Below are positions 36,220 to 43,086 of a stretch of 64,000 nt of DNA, in pieces (the first letter of the stretch is position 1; every line of letters begins with the position of its first letter). A model generated the notes under the pieces. That model did no database searches and was not told the origin of the DNA. It saw only the letters and a program-made list of their open reading frames with translations. A program made the position numbers and the translations under genes. The stretch is from the NCBI GenBank assembly GCA_910585465.1, contig CAJUEW010000001.1, positions 477,849 to 541,848 on the forward strand, given 5' to 3'. This DNA comes from an uncultured Lachnospiraceae bacterium (GTDB lineage: Bacteria; Bacillota; Clostridia; Lachnospirales; Lachnospiraceae).

Positions 36220-38283
36220 CTATTCTTTCATCTCCTGCAAATACTTTTTCAGTTCTACCATCTGATCGCGCAGCGCAGCCGCAGTCTCGAAATCCAGCTC
36301 TGCTGCTGCCTTTTTCATCTTTTTCTGGATCTGCCCAATCAGCTTTTCCAGTTCCTTTGGTTCCATGGATTCCGGATCCTTATCAAACTGATGTTCCTCA
36401 TGAGCCACTTCTTTGGAGATACGAATCAGATCCCGGACTGCCTTTTGAATGGTCTGGGGCGTAATGCCATGTTCTTTATTGTATGTCTCCTGAATCTCGC
36501 GTCTGCGGTTCGTTTCCTCAATCGCCAGCCGCATGGAATCTGTCATATGATCCGCATACATAATAACATGCCCTTCACTGTTGCGCGCCGCGCGTCCAAT
36601 CGTCTGAATCAAGGAAGTTTCCGAACGGAGGAATCCTTCTTTGTCCGCATCCAGAATCGCCACAAGAGTAATCTCCGGAATATCCAGTCCCTCACGCAGC
36701 AGATTAATTCCCACCAGCACATCAAACACATCCAGCCGCATATCCCTGATAATCTCTGTCCTCTCCAGCGTATCTACATCTGAATGAAGATATCTTACCC
36801 GGATCCCCAGCTCTTTCATATAGTCAGTCAGATCCTCCGCCATCCGTTTGGTCAGTGTTGTAATCAGCACCTTGTGATGCTGCCCCACTTCCTTGTTGAT
36901 TTCTCCAATCAGGTCGTCAATCTGCCCCTCCACCGGACGCACAAATACTTCCGGGTCCAGAAGTCCGGTGGGCCGGATAATCTGTTCCGTCCTCATAAGC
37001 TCATGCTCCTCCTCGTATTCTCCCGGAGTCGCCGACACAAACATCATCTGGTTAATCTTATCCTCAAACTCTCCAAAGCTCAGGGGACGGTTATCCTTTG
37101 CGGACGGCAGACGAAATCCATAGTCTACCAGGGTAGTCTTCCTGCTCTGATCTCCGAAATACATTCCCCGGATCTGTGGGATCGTCTTATGAGACTCATC
37201 AATGATGATCAGAAAATCATCGTCAAAGTAATCAATTAATGTATGGGGCGGTGTTCCCGGCGCCAGTCCGGCCAAATGGCGGGAATAATTCTCTATGCCG
37301 GAACAAAAGCCCGTCTCCTTCAGCATCTCAATATCAAAATTTGTCCGTTCCGCAATTCTCTGAGCCTCCAGAAGCTTGTCCTCTCCTTTAAAATAACGGA
37401 CTCTTTCCTCCAGCTCTGCCTCGATATCTTTCACTGCTTCCTTTATCTTTTCCATCGGAACCACATAGTGGGAGGCCGGGAAGATAGCGGCATGATTCAG
37501 CTCTCTTTTAATCTCTCCTGTCAGCACGTCAATCTCCAGCAGACGTTCTATCTCATCTCCGAAAAACTCCGCCCTGATTGCGGTATCCGAGGACTCTGCC
37601 GGAAAAATCTCCACCACATCGCCCCGTACACGGAATGTACCGCGCTTAAAATCCATCTCATTGCGATCATACTGGATATCTATCAGCTTTCTTAATATTT
37701 CATCCCTGTCTCTTTCCATTCCCGGCCTTAAGGAGATTACCATATTTTTATAATCTACCGGAGAACCCAGTCCATAGATACAGGATACACTGGCTACAAT
37801 AATAACATCTCTTCTCTCGGACAATGCCGATGTTGCCGACAGACGCAGCTTGTCTATTTCATCATTAATAGAAGAATCCTTGGCAATATAAGTATCACTG
37901 GACGGCACATAGGCTTCCGGCTGGTAATAATCATAGTAGGACACAAAATACTCTACTGCATTCTCCGGGAACATCTCCTTGAATTCTCCGTATAACTGCG
38001 CCGCAAGGGTTTTATTGTGGGCAATGACCAGCGTCGGCTTCTGCAAAGCCTGAATGACGTTTGCCATCGTAAATGTCTTGCCCGATCCCGTAACCCCCAG
38101 TAAAGTCTGGAATTGGTTGCCCTCCTGAAAGCCTTTCACCAGCTCGGCGATTGCCTGCGGCTGGTCGCCGGTGGGCTTGTATGGGGCGTGTAATTTGAAA
38201 GCATGTCCGCTCTGCGGGCTGCTTTCATGAGCAAGTGGCTGACCTTTGTCAGCGGATTGCGAATTTCCTCTTTTCTCTGGCAT
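36220..38283 (-). CDS. uvrB: Excinuclease ABC subunit B
   Basis: 687 residues from the ATG at 38283, preceded by GGAGGTTTTTAT; a longer reading frame reaching 38457 has no ribosome site. Walker A LLGVTGSGKTFT, the Tyr-rich beta-hairpin FVSYYDYYQPEAYVP, helicase motif IDESH, QTIGRAARNSEG, and the C-terminal UVR domain LDFETAAALRDQM are all present. It is the last backbone gene before the accessory region. No clear LexA box is visible upstream, only GAAAAC-aa-GTTTTC at 38314-38327. Confidence 0.97.
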   Translation of the reverse strand: MPEKRGNSQSADKGQPLAHESSPQSGHAFKLHAPYKPTGDQPQAIAELVKGFQEGNQFQTLLGVTGSGKTFTMANVIQALQKPTLVIAHNKTLAAQLYGEFKEMFPENAVEYFVSYYDYYQPEAYVPSSDTYIAKDSSINDEIDKLRLSATSALSERRDVIIVASVSCIYGLGSPVDYKNMVISLRPGMERDRDEILRKLIDIQYDRNEMDFKRGTFRVRGDVVEIFPAESSDTAIRAEFFGDEIERLLEIDVLTGEIKRELNHAAIFPASHYVVPMEKIKEAVKDIEAELEERVRYFKGEDKLLEAQRIAERTNFDIEMLKETGFCSGIENYSRHLAGLAPGTPPHTLIDYFDDDFLIIIDESHKTIPQIRGMYFGDQSRKTTLVDYGFRLPSAKDNRPLSFGEFEDKINQMMFVSATPGEYEEEHELMRTEQIIRPTGLLDPEVFVRPVEGQIDDLIGEINKEVGQHHKVLITTLTKRMAEDLTDYMKELGIRVRYLHSDVDTLERTEIIRDMRLDVFDVLVGINLLREGLDIPEITLVAILDADKEGFLRSETSLIQTIGRAARNSEGHVIMYADHMTDSMRLAIEETNRRREIQETYNKEHGITPQTIQKAVRDLIRISKEVAHEEHQFDKDPESMEPKELEKLIGQIQKKMKKAAAELDFETAAALRDQMVELKKYLQEMKE

Positions 38284-38402
38284 ATAAAAACCTCCAATTT
38301 GTGACCGACACTCGAAAACAAGTTTTCTTATTGTCGCGACATTCGTCAAATGCTCCTGCAAGCAGGGCATTTTCCTCATTGTTACCGCGCAAAAAGTTCG
38401 CC

Positions 38403-38495
38403 TATTCGCCAGAAATTCGTGTAATTCGGATTCGATTCGTGTAAAAAGGTCTTGCAAAGCTGGCGAATAAGCATTAAAATAGCAATTACACGAAT
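38403..38495. repeat. Cluster of direct and inverted decamers upstream of uvrB
   Basis: Within 93 bases: ATTCGTGTAA twice as a direct repeat with a 20-bp period (38415-38424, 38435-38444) and once inverted (38486-38495), interleaved with an inverted pair TATTCGCCAG (38403-38412) and CTGGCGAATA (38460-38469). The rest of 38284-38606 holds no gene I can support. Spaced repeats beside an integrase fragment suggest integrase arm sites or an old attachment site; a regulator-binding region for uvrB is the alternative. Confidence 0.5.
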
Positions 38496-38606
38496 GCAGG
38501 TCACAAAACTGTATTTTTGAAACTTAGTAACACGGAATAACATTGGATAATACAGATAGTATTGTCCCGTCATCCGGTTTTTCATTATAACATATAAACG
38601 AATAAA

Positions 38607-38640
38607 AGTACAGAGCAAAATCGAACTTTTGTTCTGTACT
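38607..38640. terminator. Bidirectional terminator
   Basis: A 14-bp stem (AGTACAGAGCAAAA / TTTTGTTCTGTACT, one G-U pair) with a six-base loop. It is followed by TTTTT on the plus strand and by TTTTATT on the minus strand. It closes the leftward integrase remnant. Confidence 0.75.
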
Positions 38641-38663
38641 TTTTTAATGCCATTGCTTTCATT

Positions 38664-39000
38664 TCACACAAGGAACTCACTTAAATTATCTATATAACTA
38701 TCTTCTGAAAAATCTGTGCCGCTTTCACTTTCTTCCTTTGGCACAACTTCATCAATAAACGGCTGAAGGTCATCTAAACAATCCTCGATGATTTCCGCAT
38801 TATCTCCATACACATCTATGGTAATGATTTCTTTTGCATGTCCCATTAGCTGTGATACCGCTTTGGGATTGAAGTTGTTCTTTAATAATATGGTGCAGAA
38901 CGTACTTCTCAAATCATGCCATCTTATATTGGTAGTTTGATCTGTACCTGCCCCATGATGTTTACACGCAACTAGAGGGGACTGCCCACAACCAGAACCG
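38664..39000 (-). pseudogene. Tyrosine recombinase (phage/ICE integrase), C-terminal fragment
   Basis: The reading frame is open upstream to about 39000 and contains the core tyrosine-recombinase box RWHDLRSTF, then LLKNNFNPKAVSQLMGHAKE (HxxR and LGH/H motifs) and the catalytic Tyr in TIDVYGD, followed by a normal acidic C-terminus. The N-terminal arm-binding and most of the core domain are missing, cut at the junction with IS110-like DNA. It cannot act alone. It marks a former integrative element next to uvrB. Confidence 0.85.
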
Positions 39001-39002
39001 GA

Positions 39003-39350
39003 TTGAATAAGCGTAAGAACGCGTTGAAGAACACAATCACGACAGTCATGGATGAATATTTCCCGGAATACGCAGACGTGTTCAAACTCCCCCTTTCCGG
39101 CAAAAACAAGAGCGGAACAAAAATATCCAAACGTGGGAGGAAGAATCTTCGGAGCGTGCTGTATCAGATGGCTCTTACAATGGTTGCCACAGATGACGAG
39201 ATGAAACAGTTATACCATTACCTGAAAACGAGGGAGAGAGCCCCGCTGCGAAAGATGCAGGCGTTGATTGTAGTCAGCAAGACGATACTGACGCTGATCC
39301 ATACGCTGGCAAAGAAAAAGGAAAACTACAATCCAGAGAAACCTCACCAT
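39003..39350 (+). pseudogene. IS110-family transposase, internally deleted
   Basis: The frame joins an IS110 N-terminal-half segment (KNTITTVMDEYFPEYADVFK) directly to the C-terminal transposase_20 segment (SGTKISKRGRKNLRSVLYQMALTMVA, LKTRERAPLRKMQALIVVSKTILTLIHTLAKKKENY). Only about 115 residues remain of roughly 400, so the central part is deleted. The downstream codons to 39491 belong to unrelated DNA. A non-functional remnant. Confidence 0.75.
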
Positions 39351-39465
39351 ATTCGTAACCGACTTTCCCAATGTCTGAGTCTCCAAACATTTGTATTGCA
39401 TATTTCCAAAACACCATTGCCTGATAAATATCCCCAAGTTCCTTTGCCGCTACAGCATTTCCCAA
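39340..39465 (-). pseudogene. Truncated gene behind rloB, TPR/Sel1-like N-terminus
   Basis: About 40 codons (starting near a TTG at 39465 or a GTG at 39474, with AAGGTGG nearby) read GNAVAAKELGDIYQAMVFWKYAIQMFGDS and so on, resembling a helical TPR/Sel1 repeat. It starts some 25 bases after the rloB stop in the same direction and is cut at about 39340 by the IS110-like DNA. It probably was a third gene of the rloAB operon, or an unrelated neighbour. I do not recognise the family. Confidence 0.4.
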
Positions 39466-39498
39466 TTTTCCCACCTTCTTTCAGTACATAATTTCCAT

Positions 39499-40149
39499 TT
39501 ATCTAACATCCACTTTTTTCCTTATTACCTCCACCAGCTGATAAACCGTTGTACATGGACACATTTGGGAGGGGATAGTCTTTCCTTCCCGTACACATTG
39601 TTCATACTTCTGCTTTGCTATTTGAAGTGCCTTTTGTTCATTTCCTGTCCGGAAGATTTTTTCATATACTCCTGTATCAGATTTTGAATACTTCTGTCCC
39701 GTCTTTCTTTGAAAAATCTTTTCAAACTCACTGCAACAAACCCATGATTCCAAAATAGATGGCATTGTACCATAATAAGAATACATCCAAATTTCAAAGC
39801 ATGGATTTGACCACCCCACCCTTATGCCAAAAGATTCCGCCTCTTTGATAATCTCATCGAAATCTTTTACCTCATCTCTGTCAAACACAATCCATGGTAT
39901 GCGGTATTGTGCATCATAGGCAGTCATCGCAAGGCATTTATCAATCATTGCCCTTGTCTTAGTCTCTACTACCTTGATTATCAATTTGTTTTGTATTTCC
40001 TTTGGAAGTCCCTTATGCAATCCCTGAAAATAGCATCTCTCCGTCGCCTCCGTATCAGTAACAACCAGATAATAGCCCAGTTCCGGAACCATGATAGGAG
40101 GACGCTGTTCCCTGGGTTTTCGGTTCCCAGTCCTGTCTTTTCTTGCCAT
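39499..40149 (-). CDS. rloB: RloB-family protein (AbiLii-like)
   Basis: 216 residues with a TOPRIM-like nuclease fold: the acidic DTEATERCYFQGL near residue 30 and IVFDRDEVKDFDE near residue 88, then NPCFEIWMYSYYG, all typical of RloB. RloB homologues pair with an RloA ATPase; the lactococcal pair AbiLi/AbiLii aborts phage infection. It starts five bases after the rloA stop. The basic N-terminus (ARKDRTGNRKPREQ) is common in the family. The gene looks intact; its defence role is inferred from the family. Confidence 0.85.
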   Translation of the reverse strand: MARKDRTGNRKPREQRPPIMVPELGYYLVVTDTEATERCYFQGLHKGLPKEIQNKLIIKVVETKTRAMIDKCLAMTAYDAQYRIPWIVFDRDEVKDFDEIIKEAESFGIRVGWSNPCFEIWMYSYYGTMPSILESWVCCSEFEKIFQRKTGQKYSKSDTGVYEKIFRTGNEQKALQIAKQKYEQCVREGKTIPSQMCPCTTVYQLVEVIRKKVDVR

Positions 40150-40154
40150 GCCAG

Positions 40155-41417
40155 TTACTCCTCCTTAAAGATGTCAATACTTTTCAACGTCGGAATCGCA
40201 CCATATTTACCAATCAGATAGTTTTTTTCATAACTCTCATCTTTTCGGATTCTTGATCCGGACTCATCTACAAAGTCTGCCAGCGAATATAATTTTGAAA
40301 TTCCCTGTTCATCTTTTTCGGTAAACCACACCTCATCCCTGCGCAAAAGCTGATTAGACAACTGCCATGTATCATGAGTCGTGAAAATCAGCTGTGCATG
40401 CTTCGTGTTAATTTCCGGATTTAGAAAAGTAAGCAGAAAATTCCGTACCAGCAATGGATGCAGACGGGCATTTAATTCATCTATAAAAAATACACTTCCT
40501 TTCTCCAGAACATCCTGCAGTTCCGGATACAAAGCAAACATTTTCAGAGTACCTGCGGATTCCATGCCCAGCGGTATGGCAGCGAATGTATCCGAATCAA
40601 TTTTTTTATGCAGCGAACTGATTTTATAGGTTTCTTCTTTACTGTCTGCATCCTGCGGAAGTTTTTCTATTTCAAAATCTTTAATGTGTTCATCGAAGGA
40701 TGCAAAATACTCAATGACTTTCTTTTGCACACTGTCATCGTCAACAAAACCTTTGGGCAAACGGCGGGATAAAAAGAAATTGGTAAATGGATCCCCGAAA
40801 TCTGCAAACTCATTTGCCAGGAACCAGTCACGAATATCTTTGCACTTAGTTACCTTTAATTTCGCACCAAGAGAAACAATCAGAACTTGTTTTTCCAAAG
40901 CTACTTGAATATTGTCTCTGCTGCTTTTAGGAAGTCCGGACAAATCCAACGTGTTTTCTTCAGCGGAGCGGTAAAAAATAGAAGAATATTTACGTGCAGT
41001 CTTTGCCTTTACATTTAGCCATTCCTCGGTCACCCCGTGTCTGTCTATGCAAAAACCATAATTATATGTTTTTTCCGCTTTATCACCCGGAATGGTAAAA
41101 TATACTTCAAAACTGGATTCCGCGTCACTTGAAACACTGTCAAACAAAAACGGTGTAGGTCTGTATTCTTCAAATTTCTCTTCCTCATCTCCATATTTAA
41201 AAGATTCAATCACATAATTTGCCATATATTCGAATGCGTTATATATATTGGATTTTCCACTTGCATTGGCTCCATATATAGCCGCCATAGGCAATATCTT
41301 ATCATTTCCTTCCGAAACTACTCGATCAGAAAACTCTGTCATCTTTGCGGCAGACAAGTCTAATGTTGCCTCATCCCTAAATGATTTAAAATTCTTGAAA
41401 TTAAATTGTATAAGCAT
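40155..41417 (-). CDS. rloA: RloA-family ATPase (AbiLi-like)
   Basis: 420 residues of the AAA_15/AAA_21 ABC-like ATPases. The N-terminus is IQFNFKNFKSFRDEATLDL, Walker A is AIYGANASGKSNIYNA near residue 50, the Walker B-type VFFIDELNARLHP is near residue 310, and the switch motif is TTHDTWQL. Such ATPases sense infection and license an effector nuclease, here the adjacent RloB. It has its own promoter upstream (41447-41474). No restriction-modification genes accompany it in this window. Confidence 0.87.
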   Translation of the reverse strand: MLIQFNFKNFKSFRDEATLDLSAAKMTEFSDRVVSEGNDKILPMAAIYGANASGKSNIYNAFEYMANYVIESFKYGDEEEKFEEYRPTPFLFDSVSSDAESSFEVYFTIPGDKAEKTYNYGFCIDRHGVTEEWLNVKAKTARKYSSIFYRSAEENTLDLSGLPKSSRDNIQVALEKQVLIVSLGAKLKVTKCKDIRDWFLANEFADFGDPFTNFFLSRRLPKGFVDDDSVQKKVIEYFASFDEHIKDFEIEKLPQDADSKEETYKISSLHKKIDSDTFAAIPLGMESAGTLKMFALYPELQDVLEKGSVFFIDELNARLHPLLVRNFLLTFLNPEINTKHAQLIFTTHDTWQLSNQLLRRDEVWFTEKDEQGISKLYSLADFVDESGSRIRKDESYEKNYLIGKYGAIPTLKSIDIFKEE

Positions 41418-41446
41418 GTTTACGCCTCGCTTCTTCCTTTACGTCT

Positions 41447-41474
41447 ATTATATTGTATTATCTCCATTTTTCAA
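41447..41474 (-). promoter_or_regulatory. Promoter of the rloAB pair
   Basis: On the minus strand TTGAAA (41469-41474), 16 bases and TATAAT (41447-41452) precede the rloA start by about 30 bases. An inverted TTAAGT/ACTTAA pair lies just upstream (about 41475-41510) and could bind a regulator. Confidence 0.6.
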
Positions 41475-41794
41475 TACTTAAGTTAGATTTTTTCTCACTT
41501 AAATCTATTTTATACATATTTTTGGAAATATACAATATAATCCATGGAATAATCGCCACACCTTAAACGCAGGCATGACCTCCAGCTCACCATCTGTGTT
41601 CAACAGTATAAGGAAATAAGGATACGCCTAAATTTTTCCGTAAAAATACAGCTACAAGTTCCCCCATAGCTGCCAGATTACTTTATTGATTTCATGAAAG
41701 ATTGTTGAAATAGCCTCTGCTGATAATTTCTCCTATTCCACCTATAACCGTTTCGTAAGAAAGATATGTAAACAACATCCTGCCTGTAAGCCCT

Positions 41795-41887
41795 TCATAG
41801 CTCAATGATTCCGGGCGGTATGTGCAGATCATTGGAAGCAGCAACAATCAGTTCGCTGAATGCTTCTTTGTCATAATGTAAATTCAT
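41795..41887 (-). pseudogene. AbiEii-type nucleotidyltransferase toxin, N-terminal remnant
   Basis: 30 codons starting MNLHYDKEAFSELIVAASNDL match the N-terminus of AbiEii/AbiGii-type toxins, but the frame hits TGA where the catalytic domain should follow. Overlap with the preceding antitoxin-like gene's end (17 bases) is the normal AbiE order. From 41418 to 41794 only scrambled short frames are seen, for example one reading RMLFTYLSYETVIGGIGE, and no intact gene. Confidence 0.6.
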
Positions 41888-42314
41888 AAATAATACCCCA
41901 TTCAATTAGTTTTTTTGCGGCAGGCCCTGTAATGCCGGACAGTACGCCGGAAAGAAGAGCCTTGCTGTAATTTTTCTGTTTTGCATAGTTCTTTAAACGC
42001 GCTCTGGTTTCTGCATCTGAAAGCTACGAATATTTTTCTGCCTGGGAAACGGCATCAAGAAACTGGAGCAGGCCCACATTTTCCGATGTTATAGTAATAG
42101 CAGGACGTTTCAACCGGACGATCTGGGAGCCAACAGAAATATTGGGCCCCTTTGTCGCTTCTTTCGATGTTATGATTTCCAATGTGGCCGGCATCTGGGT
42201 TGTCAGGCCGATCTGGTTGGCAAACGTGGCTCCGGCAAAATAGCCGTAGACTTCTGTTGTACTTTGGATATATTTGCGTATAATGACCTTCATAGGGTGG
42301 ATTTTCATTCTCAC
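41871..42314 (-). pseudogene. AbiEi/DUF6088-type antitoxin broken by an amber stop
   Basis: The frame reads YGYFAGATFANQIGLTTQMPATLEI, IVRLKRPAITIT and LLQFLDAVSQAEKYS, characteristic of DUF6088 (AbiEi-related) type IV antitoxins. It then meets TAG at 42024-42026 and continues in frame as LSDAETRARLKNYAKQ to a TGA at 41871. The N-terminal winged-helix part is also short or missing. With the AbiEii stub behind it, this is a dead type IV toxin-antitoxin pair. Confidence 0.7.
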
Positions 42315-42336
42315 AGTAAAGCCGCTTATCAGGAAA

Positions 42337-42480
42337 TTTTAATCACTGCCTTACTGCCTGTCTTTTCATTGACAACAACATGCTGCACTCCCTGTTTTGT
42401 TTCCAAAATCAGATAAGTTGTAGAATGATAGGTTGTGGATTTCTCCACGCTAATACTTTTACCTACTCCTTGCCAAAGGG
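42337..42480 (-). pseudogene. C-terminal fragment of an unknown protein
   Basis: An open stretch of about 46 codons without a start (SISVEKSTTYHSTTYLILET, then VVVNEKTGSKAVIKIS) ends just before the AbiEi remnant. The alternating polar/hydrophobic pattern looks protein-coding, but I do not recognise it. A GCCGCC/GGCGGC hairpin at 42500-42519 lies upstream. Confidence 0.3.
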
Positions 42481-42584
42481 AGTATTCTGACTAGACCGCG
42501 CCGCCAATAAATCGGCGGCTTACGGACGCACCATTTTTACTTTTATAAGGTGTGGCACTACACTACTTACAGGAGGTAACCACA

Positions 42585-42955
42585 ATGTCTTTATCTATCA
42601 ATGATGCCCGGGGCTTCGGTGCTGCGCTGAAGAAAGCCAGGAAGAAAAACATCTGACACAGGCACAGTGTGCGGAATTATTGGAACTTTCCCTATCCTTC
42701 CAAAAGGATCTGGAGCGCTGCCGCTGTTCACCCAGCATTGAAAATTTCTACCATATCTGCAGATTACTGGATATTTTCGCGGATGATTGTATTTTCCAGG
42801 ATCACCATGACAGAACCGGCTCTACATACCAGGAGCTTTTAAGGCTGCTCCCACTTTGCGATGAAAAAGCTTTATCTGTTCTTGTATCCACAGCTACTGC
42901 ACTCATTAGTGCAGTCTCCATTTCTGAGTCTGAGAGCCTGCCTGTAAATGTTTGA
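42585..42955 (+). pseudogene. XRE-type helix-turn-helix regulator with frameshift
   Basis: The ATG at 42585 follows AGGAGGTAACCACA, an excellent site. The frame reads SLSINDARGFGAALKKARKKN and then stops at a TGA near 42656. The downstream frame continues with LTQAQCAELLELSLSFQKDLERC, SIENFYHICRLLDI and so on to 42955, which is the expected HTH_3 continuation. One base has been gained or lost near 42650. It probably once controlled neighbouring mobile genes. Confidence 0.75.
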
Positions 42956-42983
42956 AGCAACGAAAAATAATATCCCGAAAAAT

Positions 42984-43030
42984 AAAGAAGCCAGCGCTCA
43001 GATTTTGCTATCTGTTCCGCTGACTTCTTT
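42984..43030. terminator. Terminator of the ABC permease operon
   Basis: A 13-bp stem with one mismatch (AAAGAAGCCAGCG / CGCTGACTTCTTT) and a 21-base loop sits between the XRE remnant and the permease stop. On the minus strand it is followed by CTTCTTTATTTTT, so it mainly ends the leftward transport operon. Confidence 0.65.
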
Positions 43031-43086
43031 ATGATATTGCATGGAGACATTGCTCATGCCTGTTCTTTCTAGTCCGTATCCGTGTG

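Noticed and set aside
38314..38327. GAAAAC-aa-GTTTTC as a LexA box for uvrBA
   Set aside because: The Firmicutes LexA box needs GAAC-n4-GTTC-type spacing; here only two bases separate the arms.
38382..38618. Minus-strand 78-codon frame upstream of uvrB
   Set aside because: It overlaps the repeat cluster and the terminator, and the translation is AT-driven without any recognisable pattern.
39350..39491. Continuation of the IS110 frame to 39491
   Set aside because: The codons past the lysine-rich IS110 end are antisense to the truncated gene behind rloB and show no transposase similarity.
42460..42530. A tRNA or attC-like structure around the GCCGCC/GGCGGC hairpin
   Set aside because: No cloverleaf arms or TTCRA box could be found; it is only a six-base stem.
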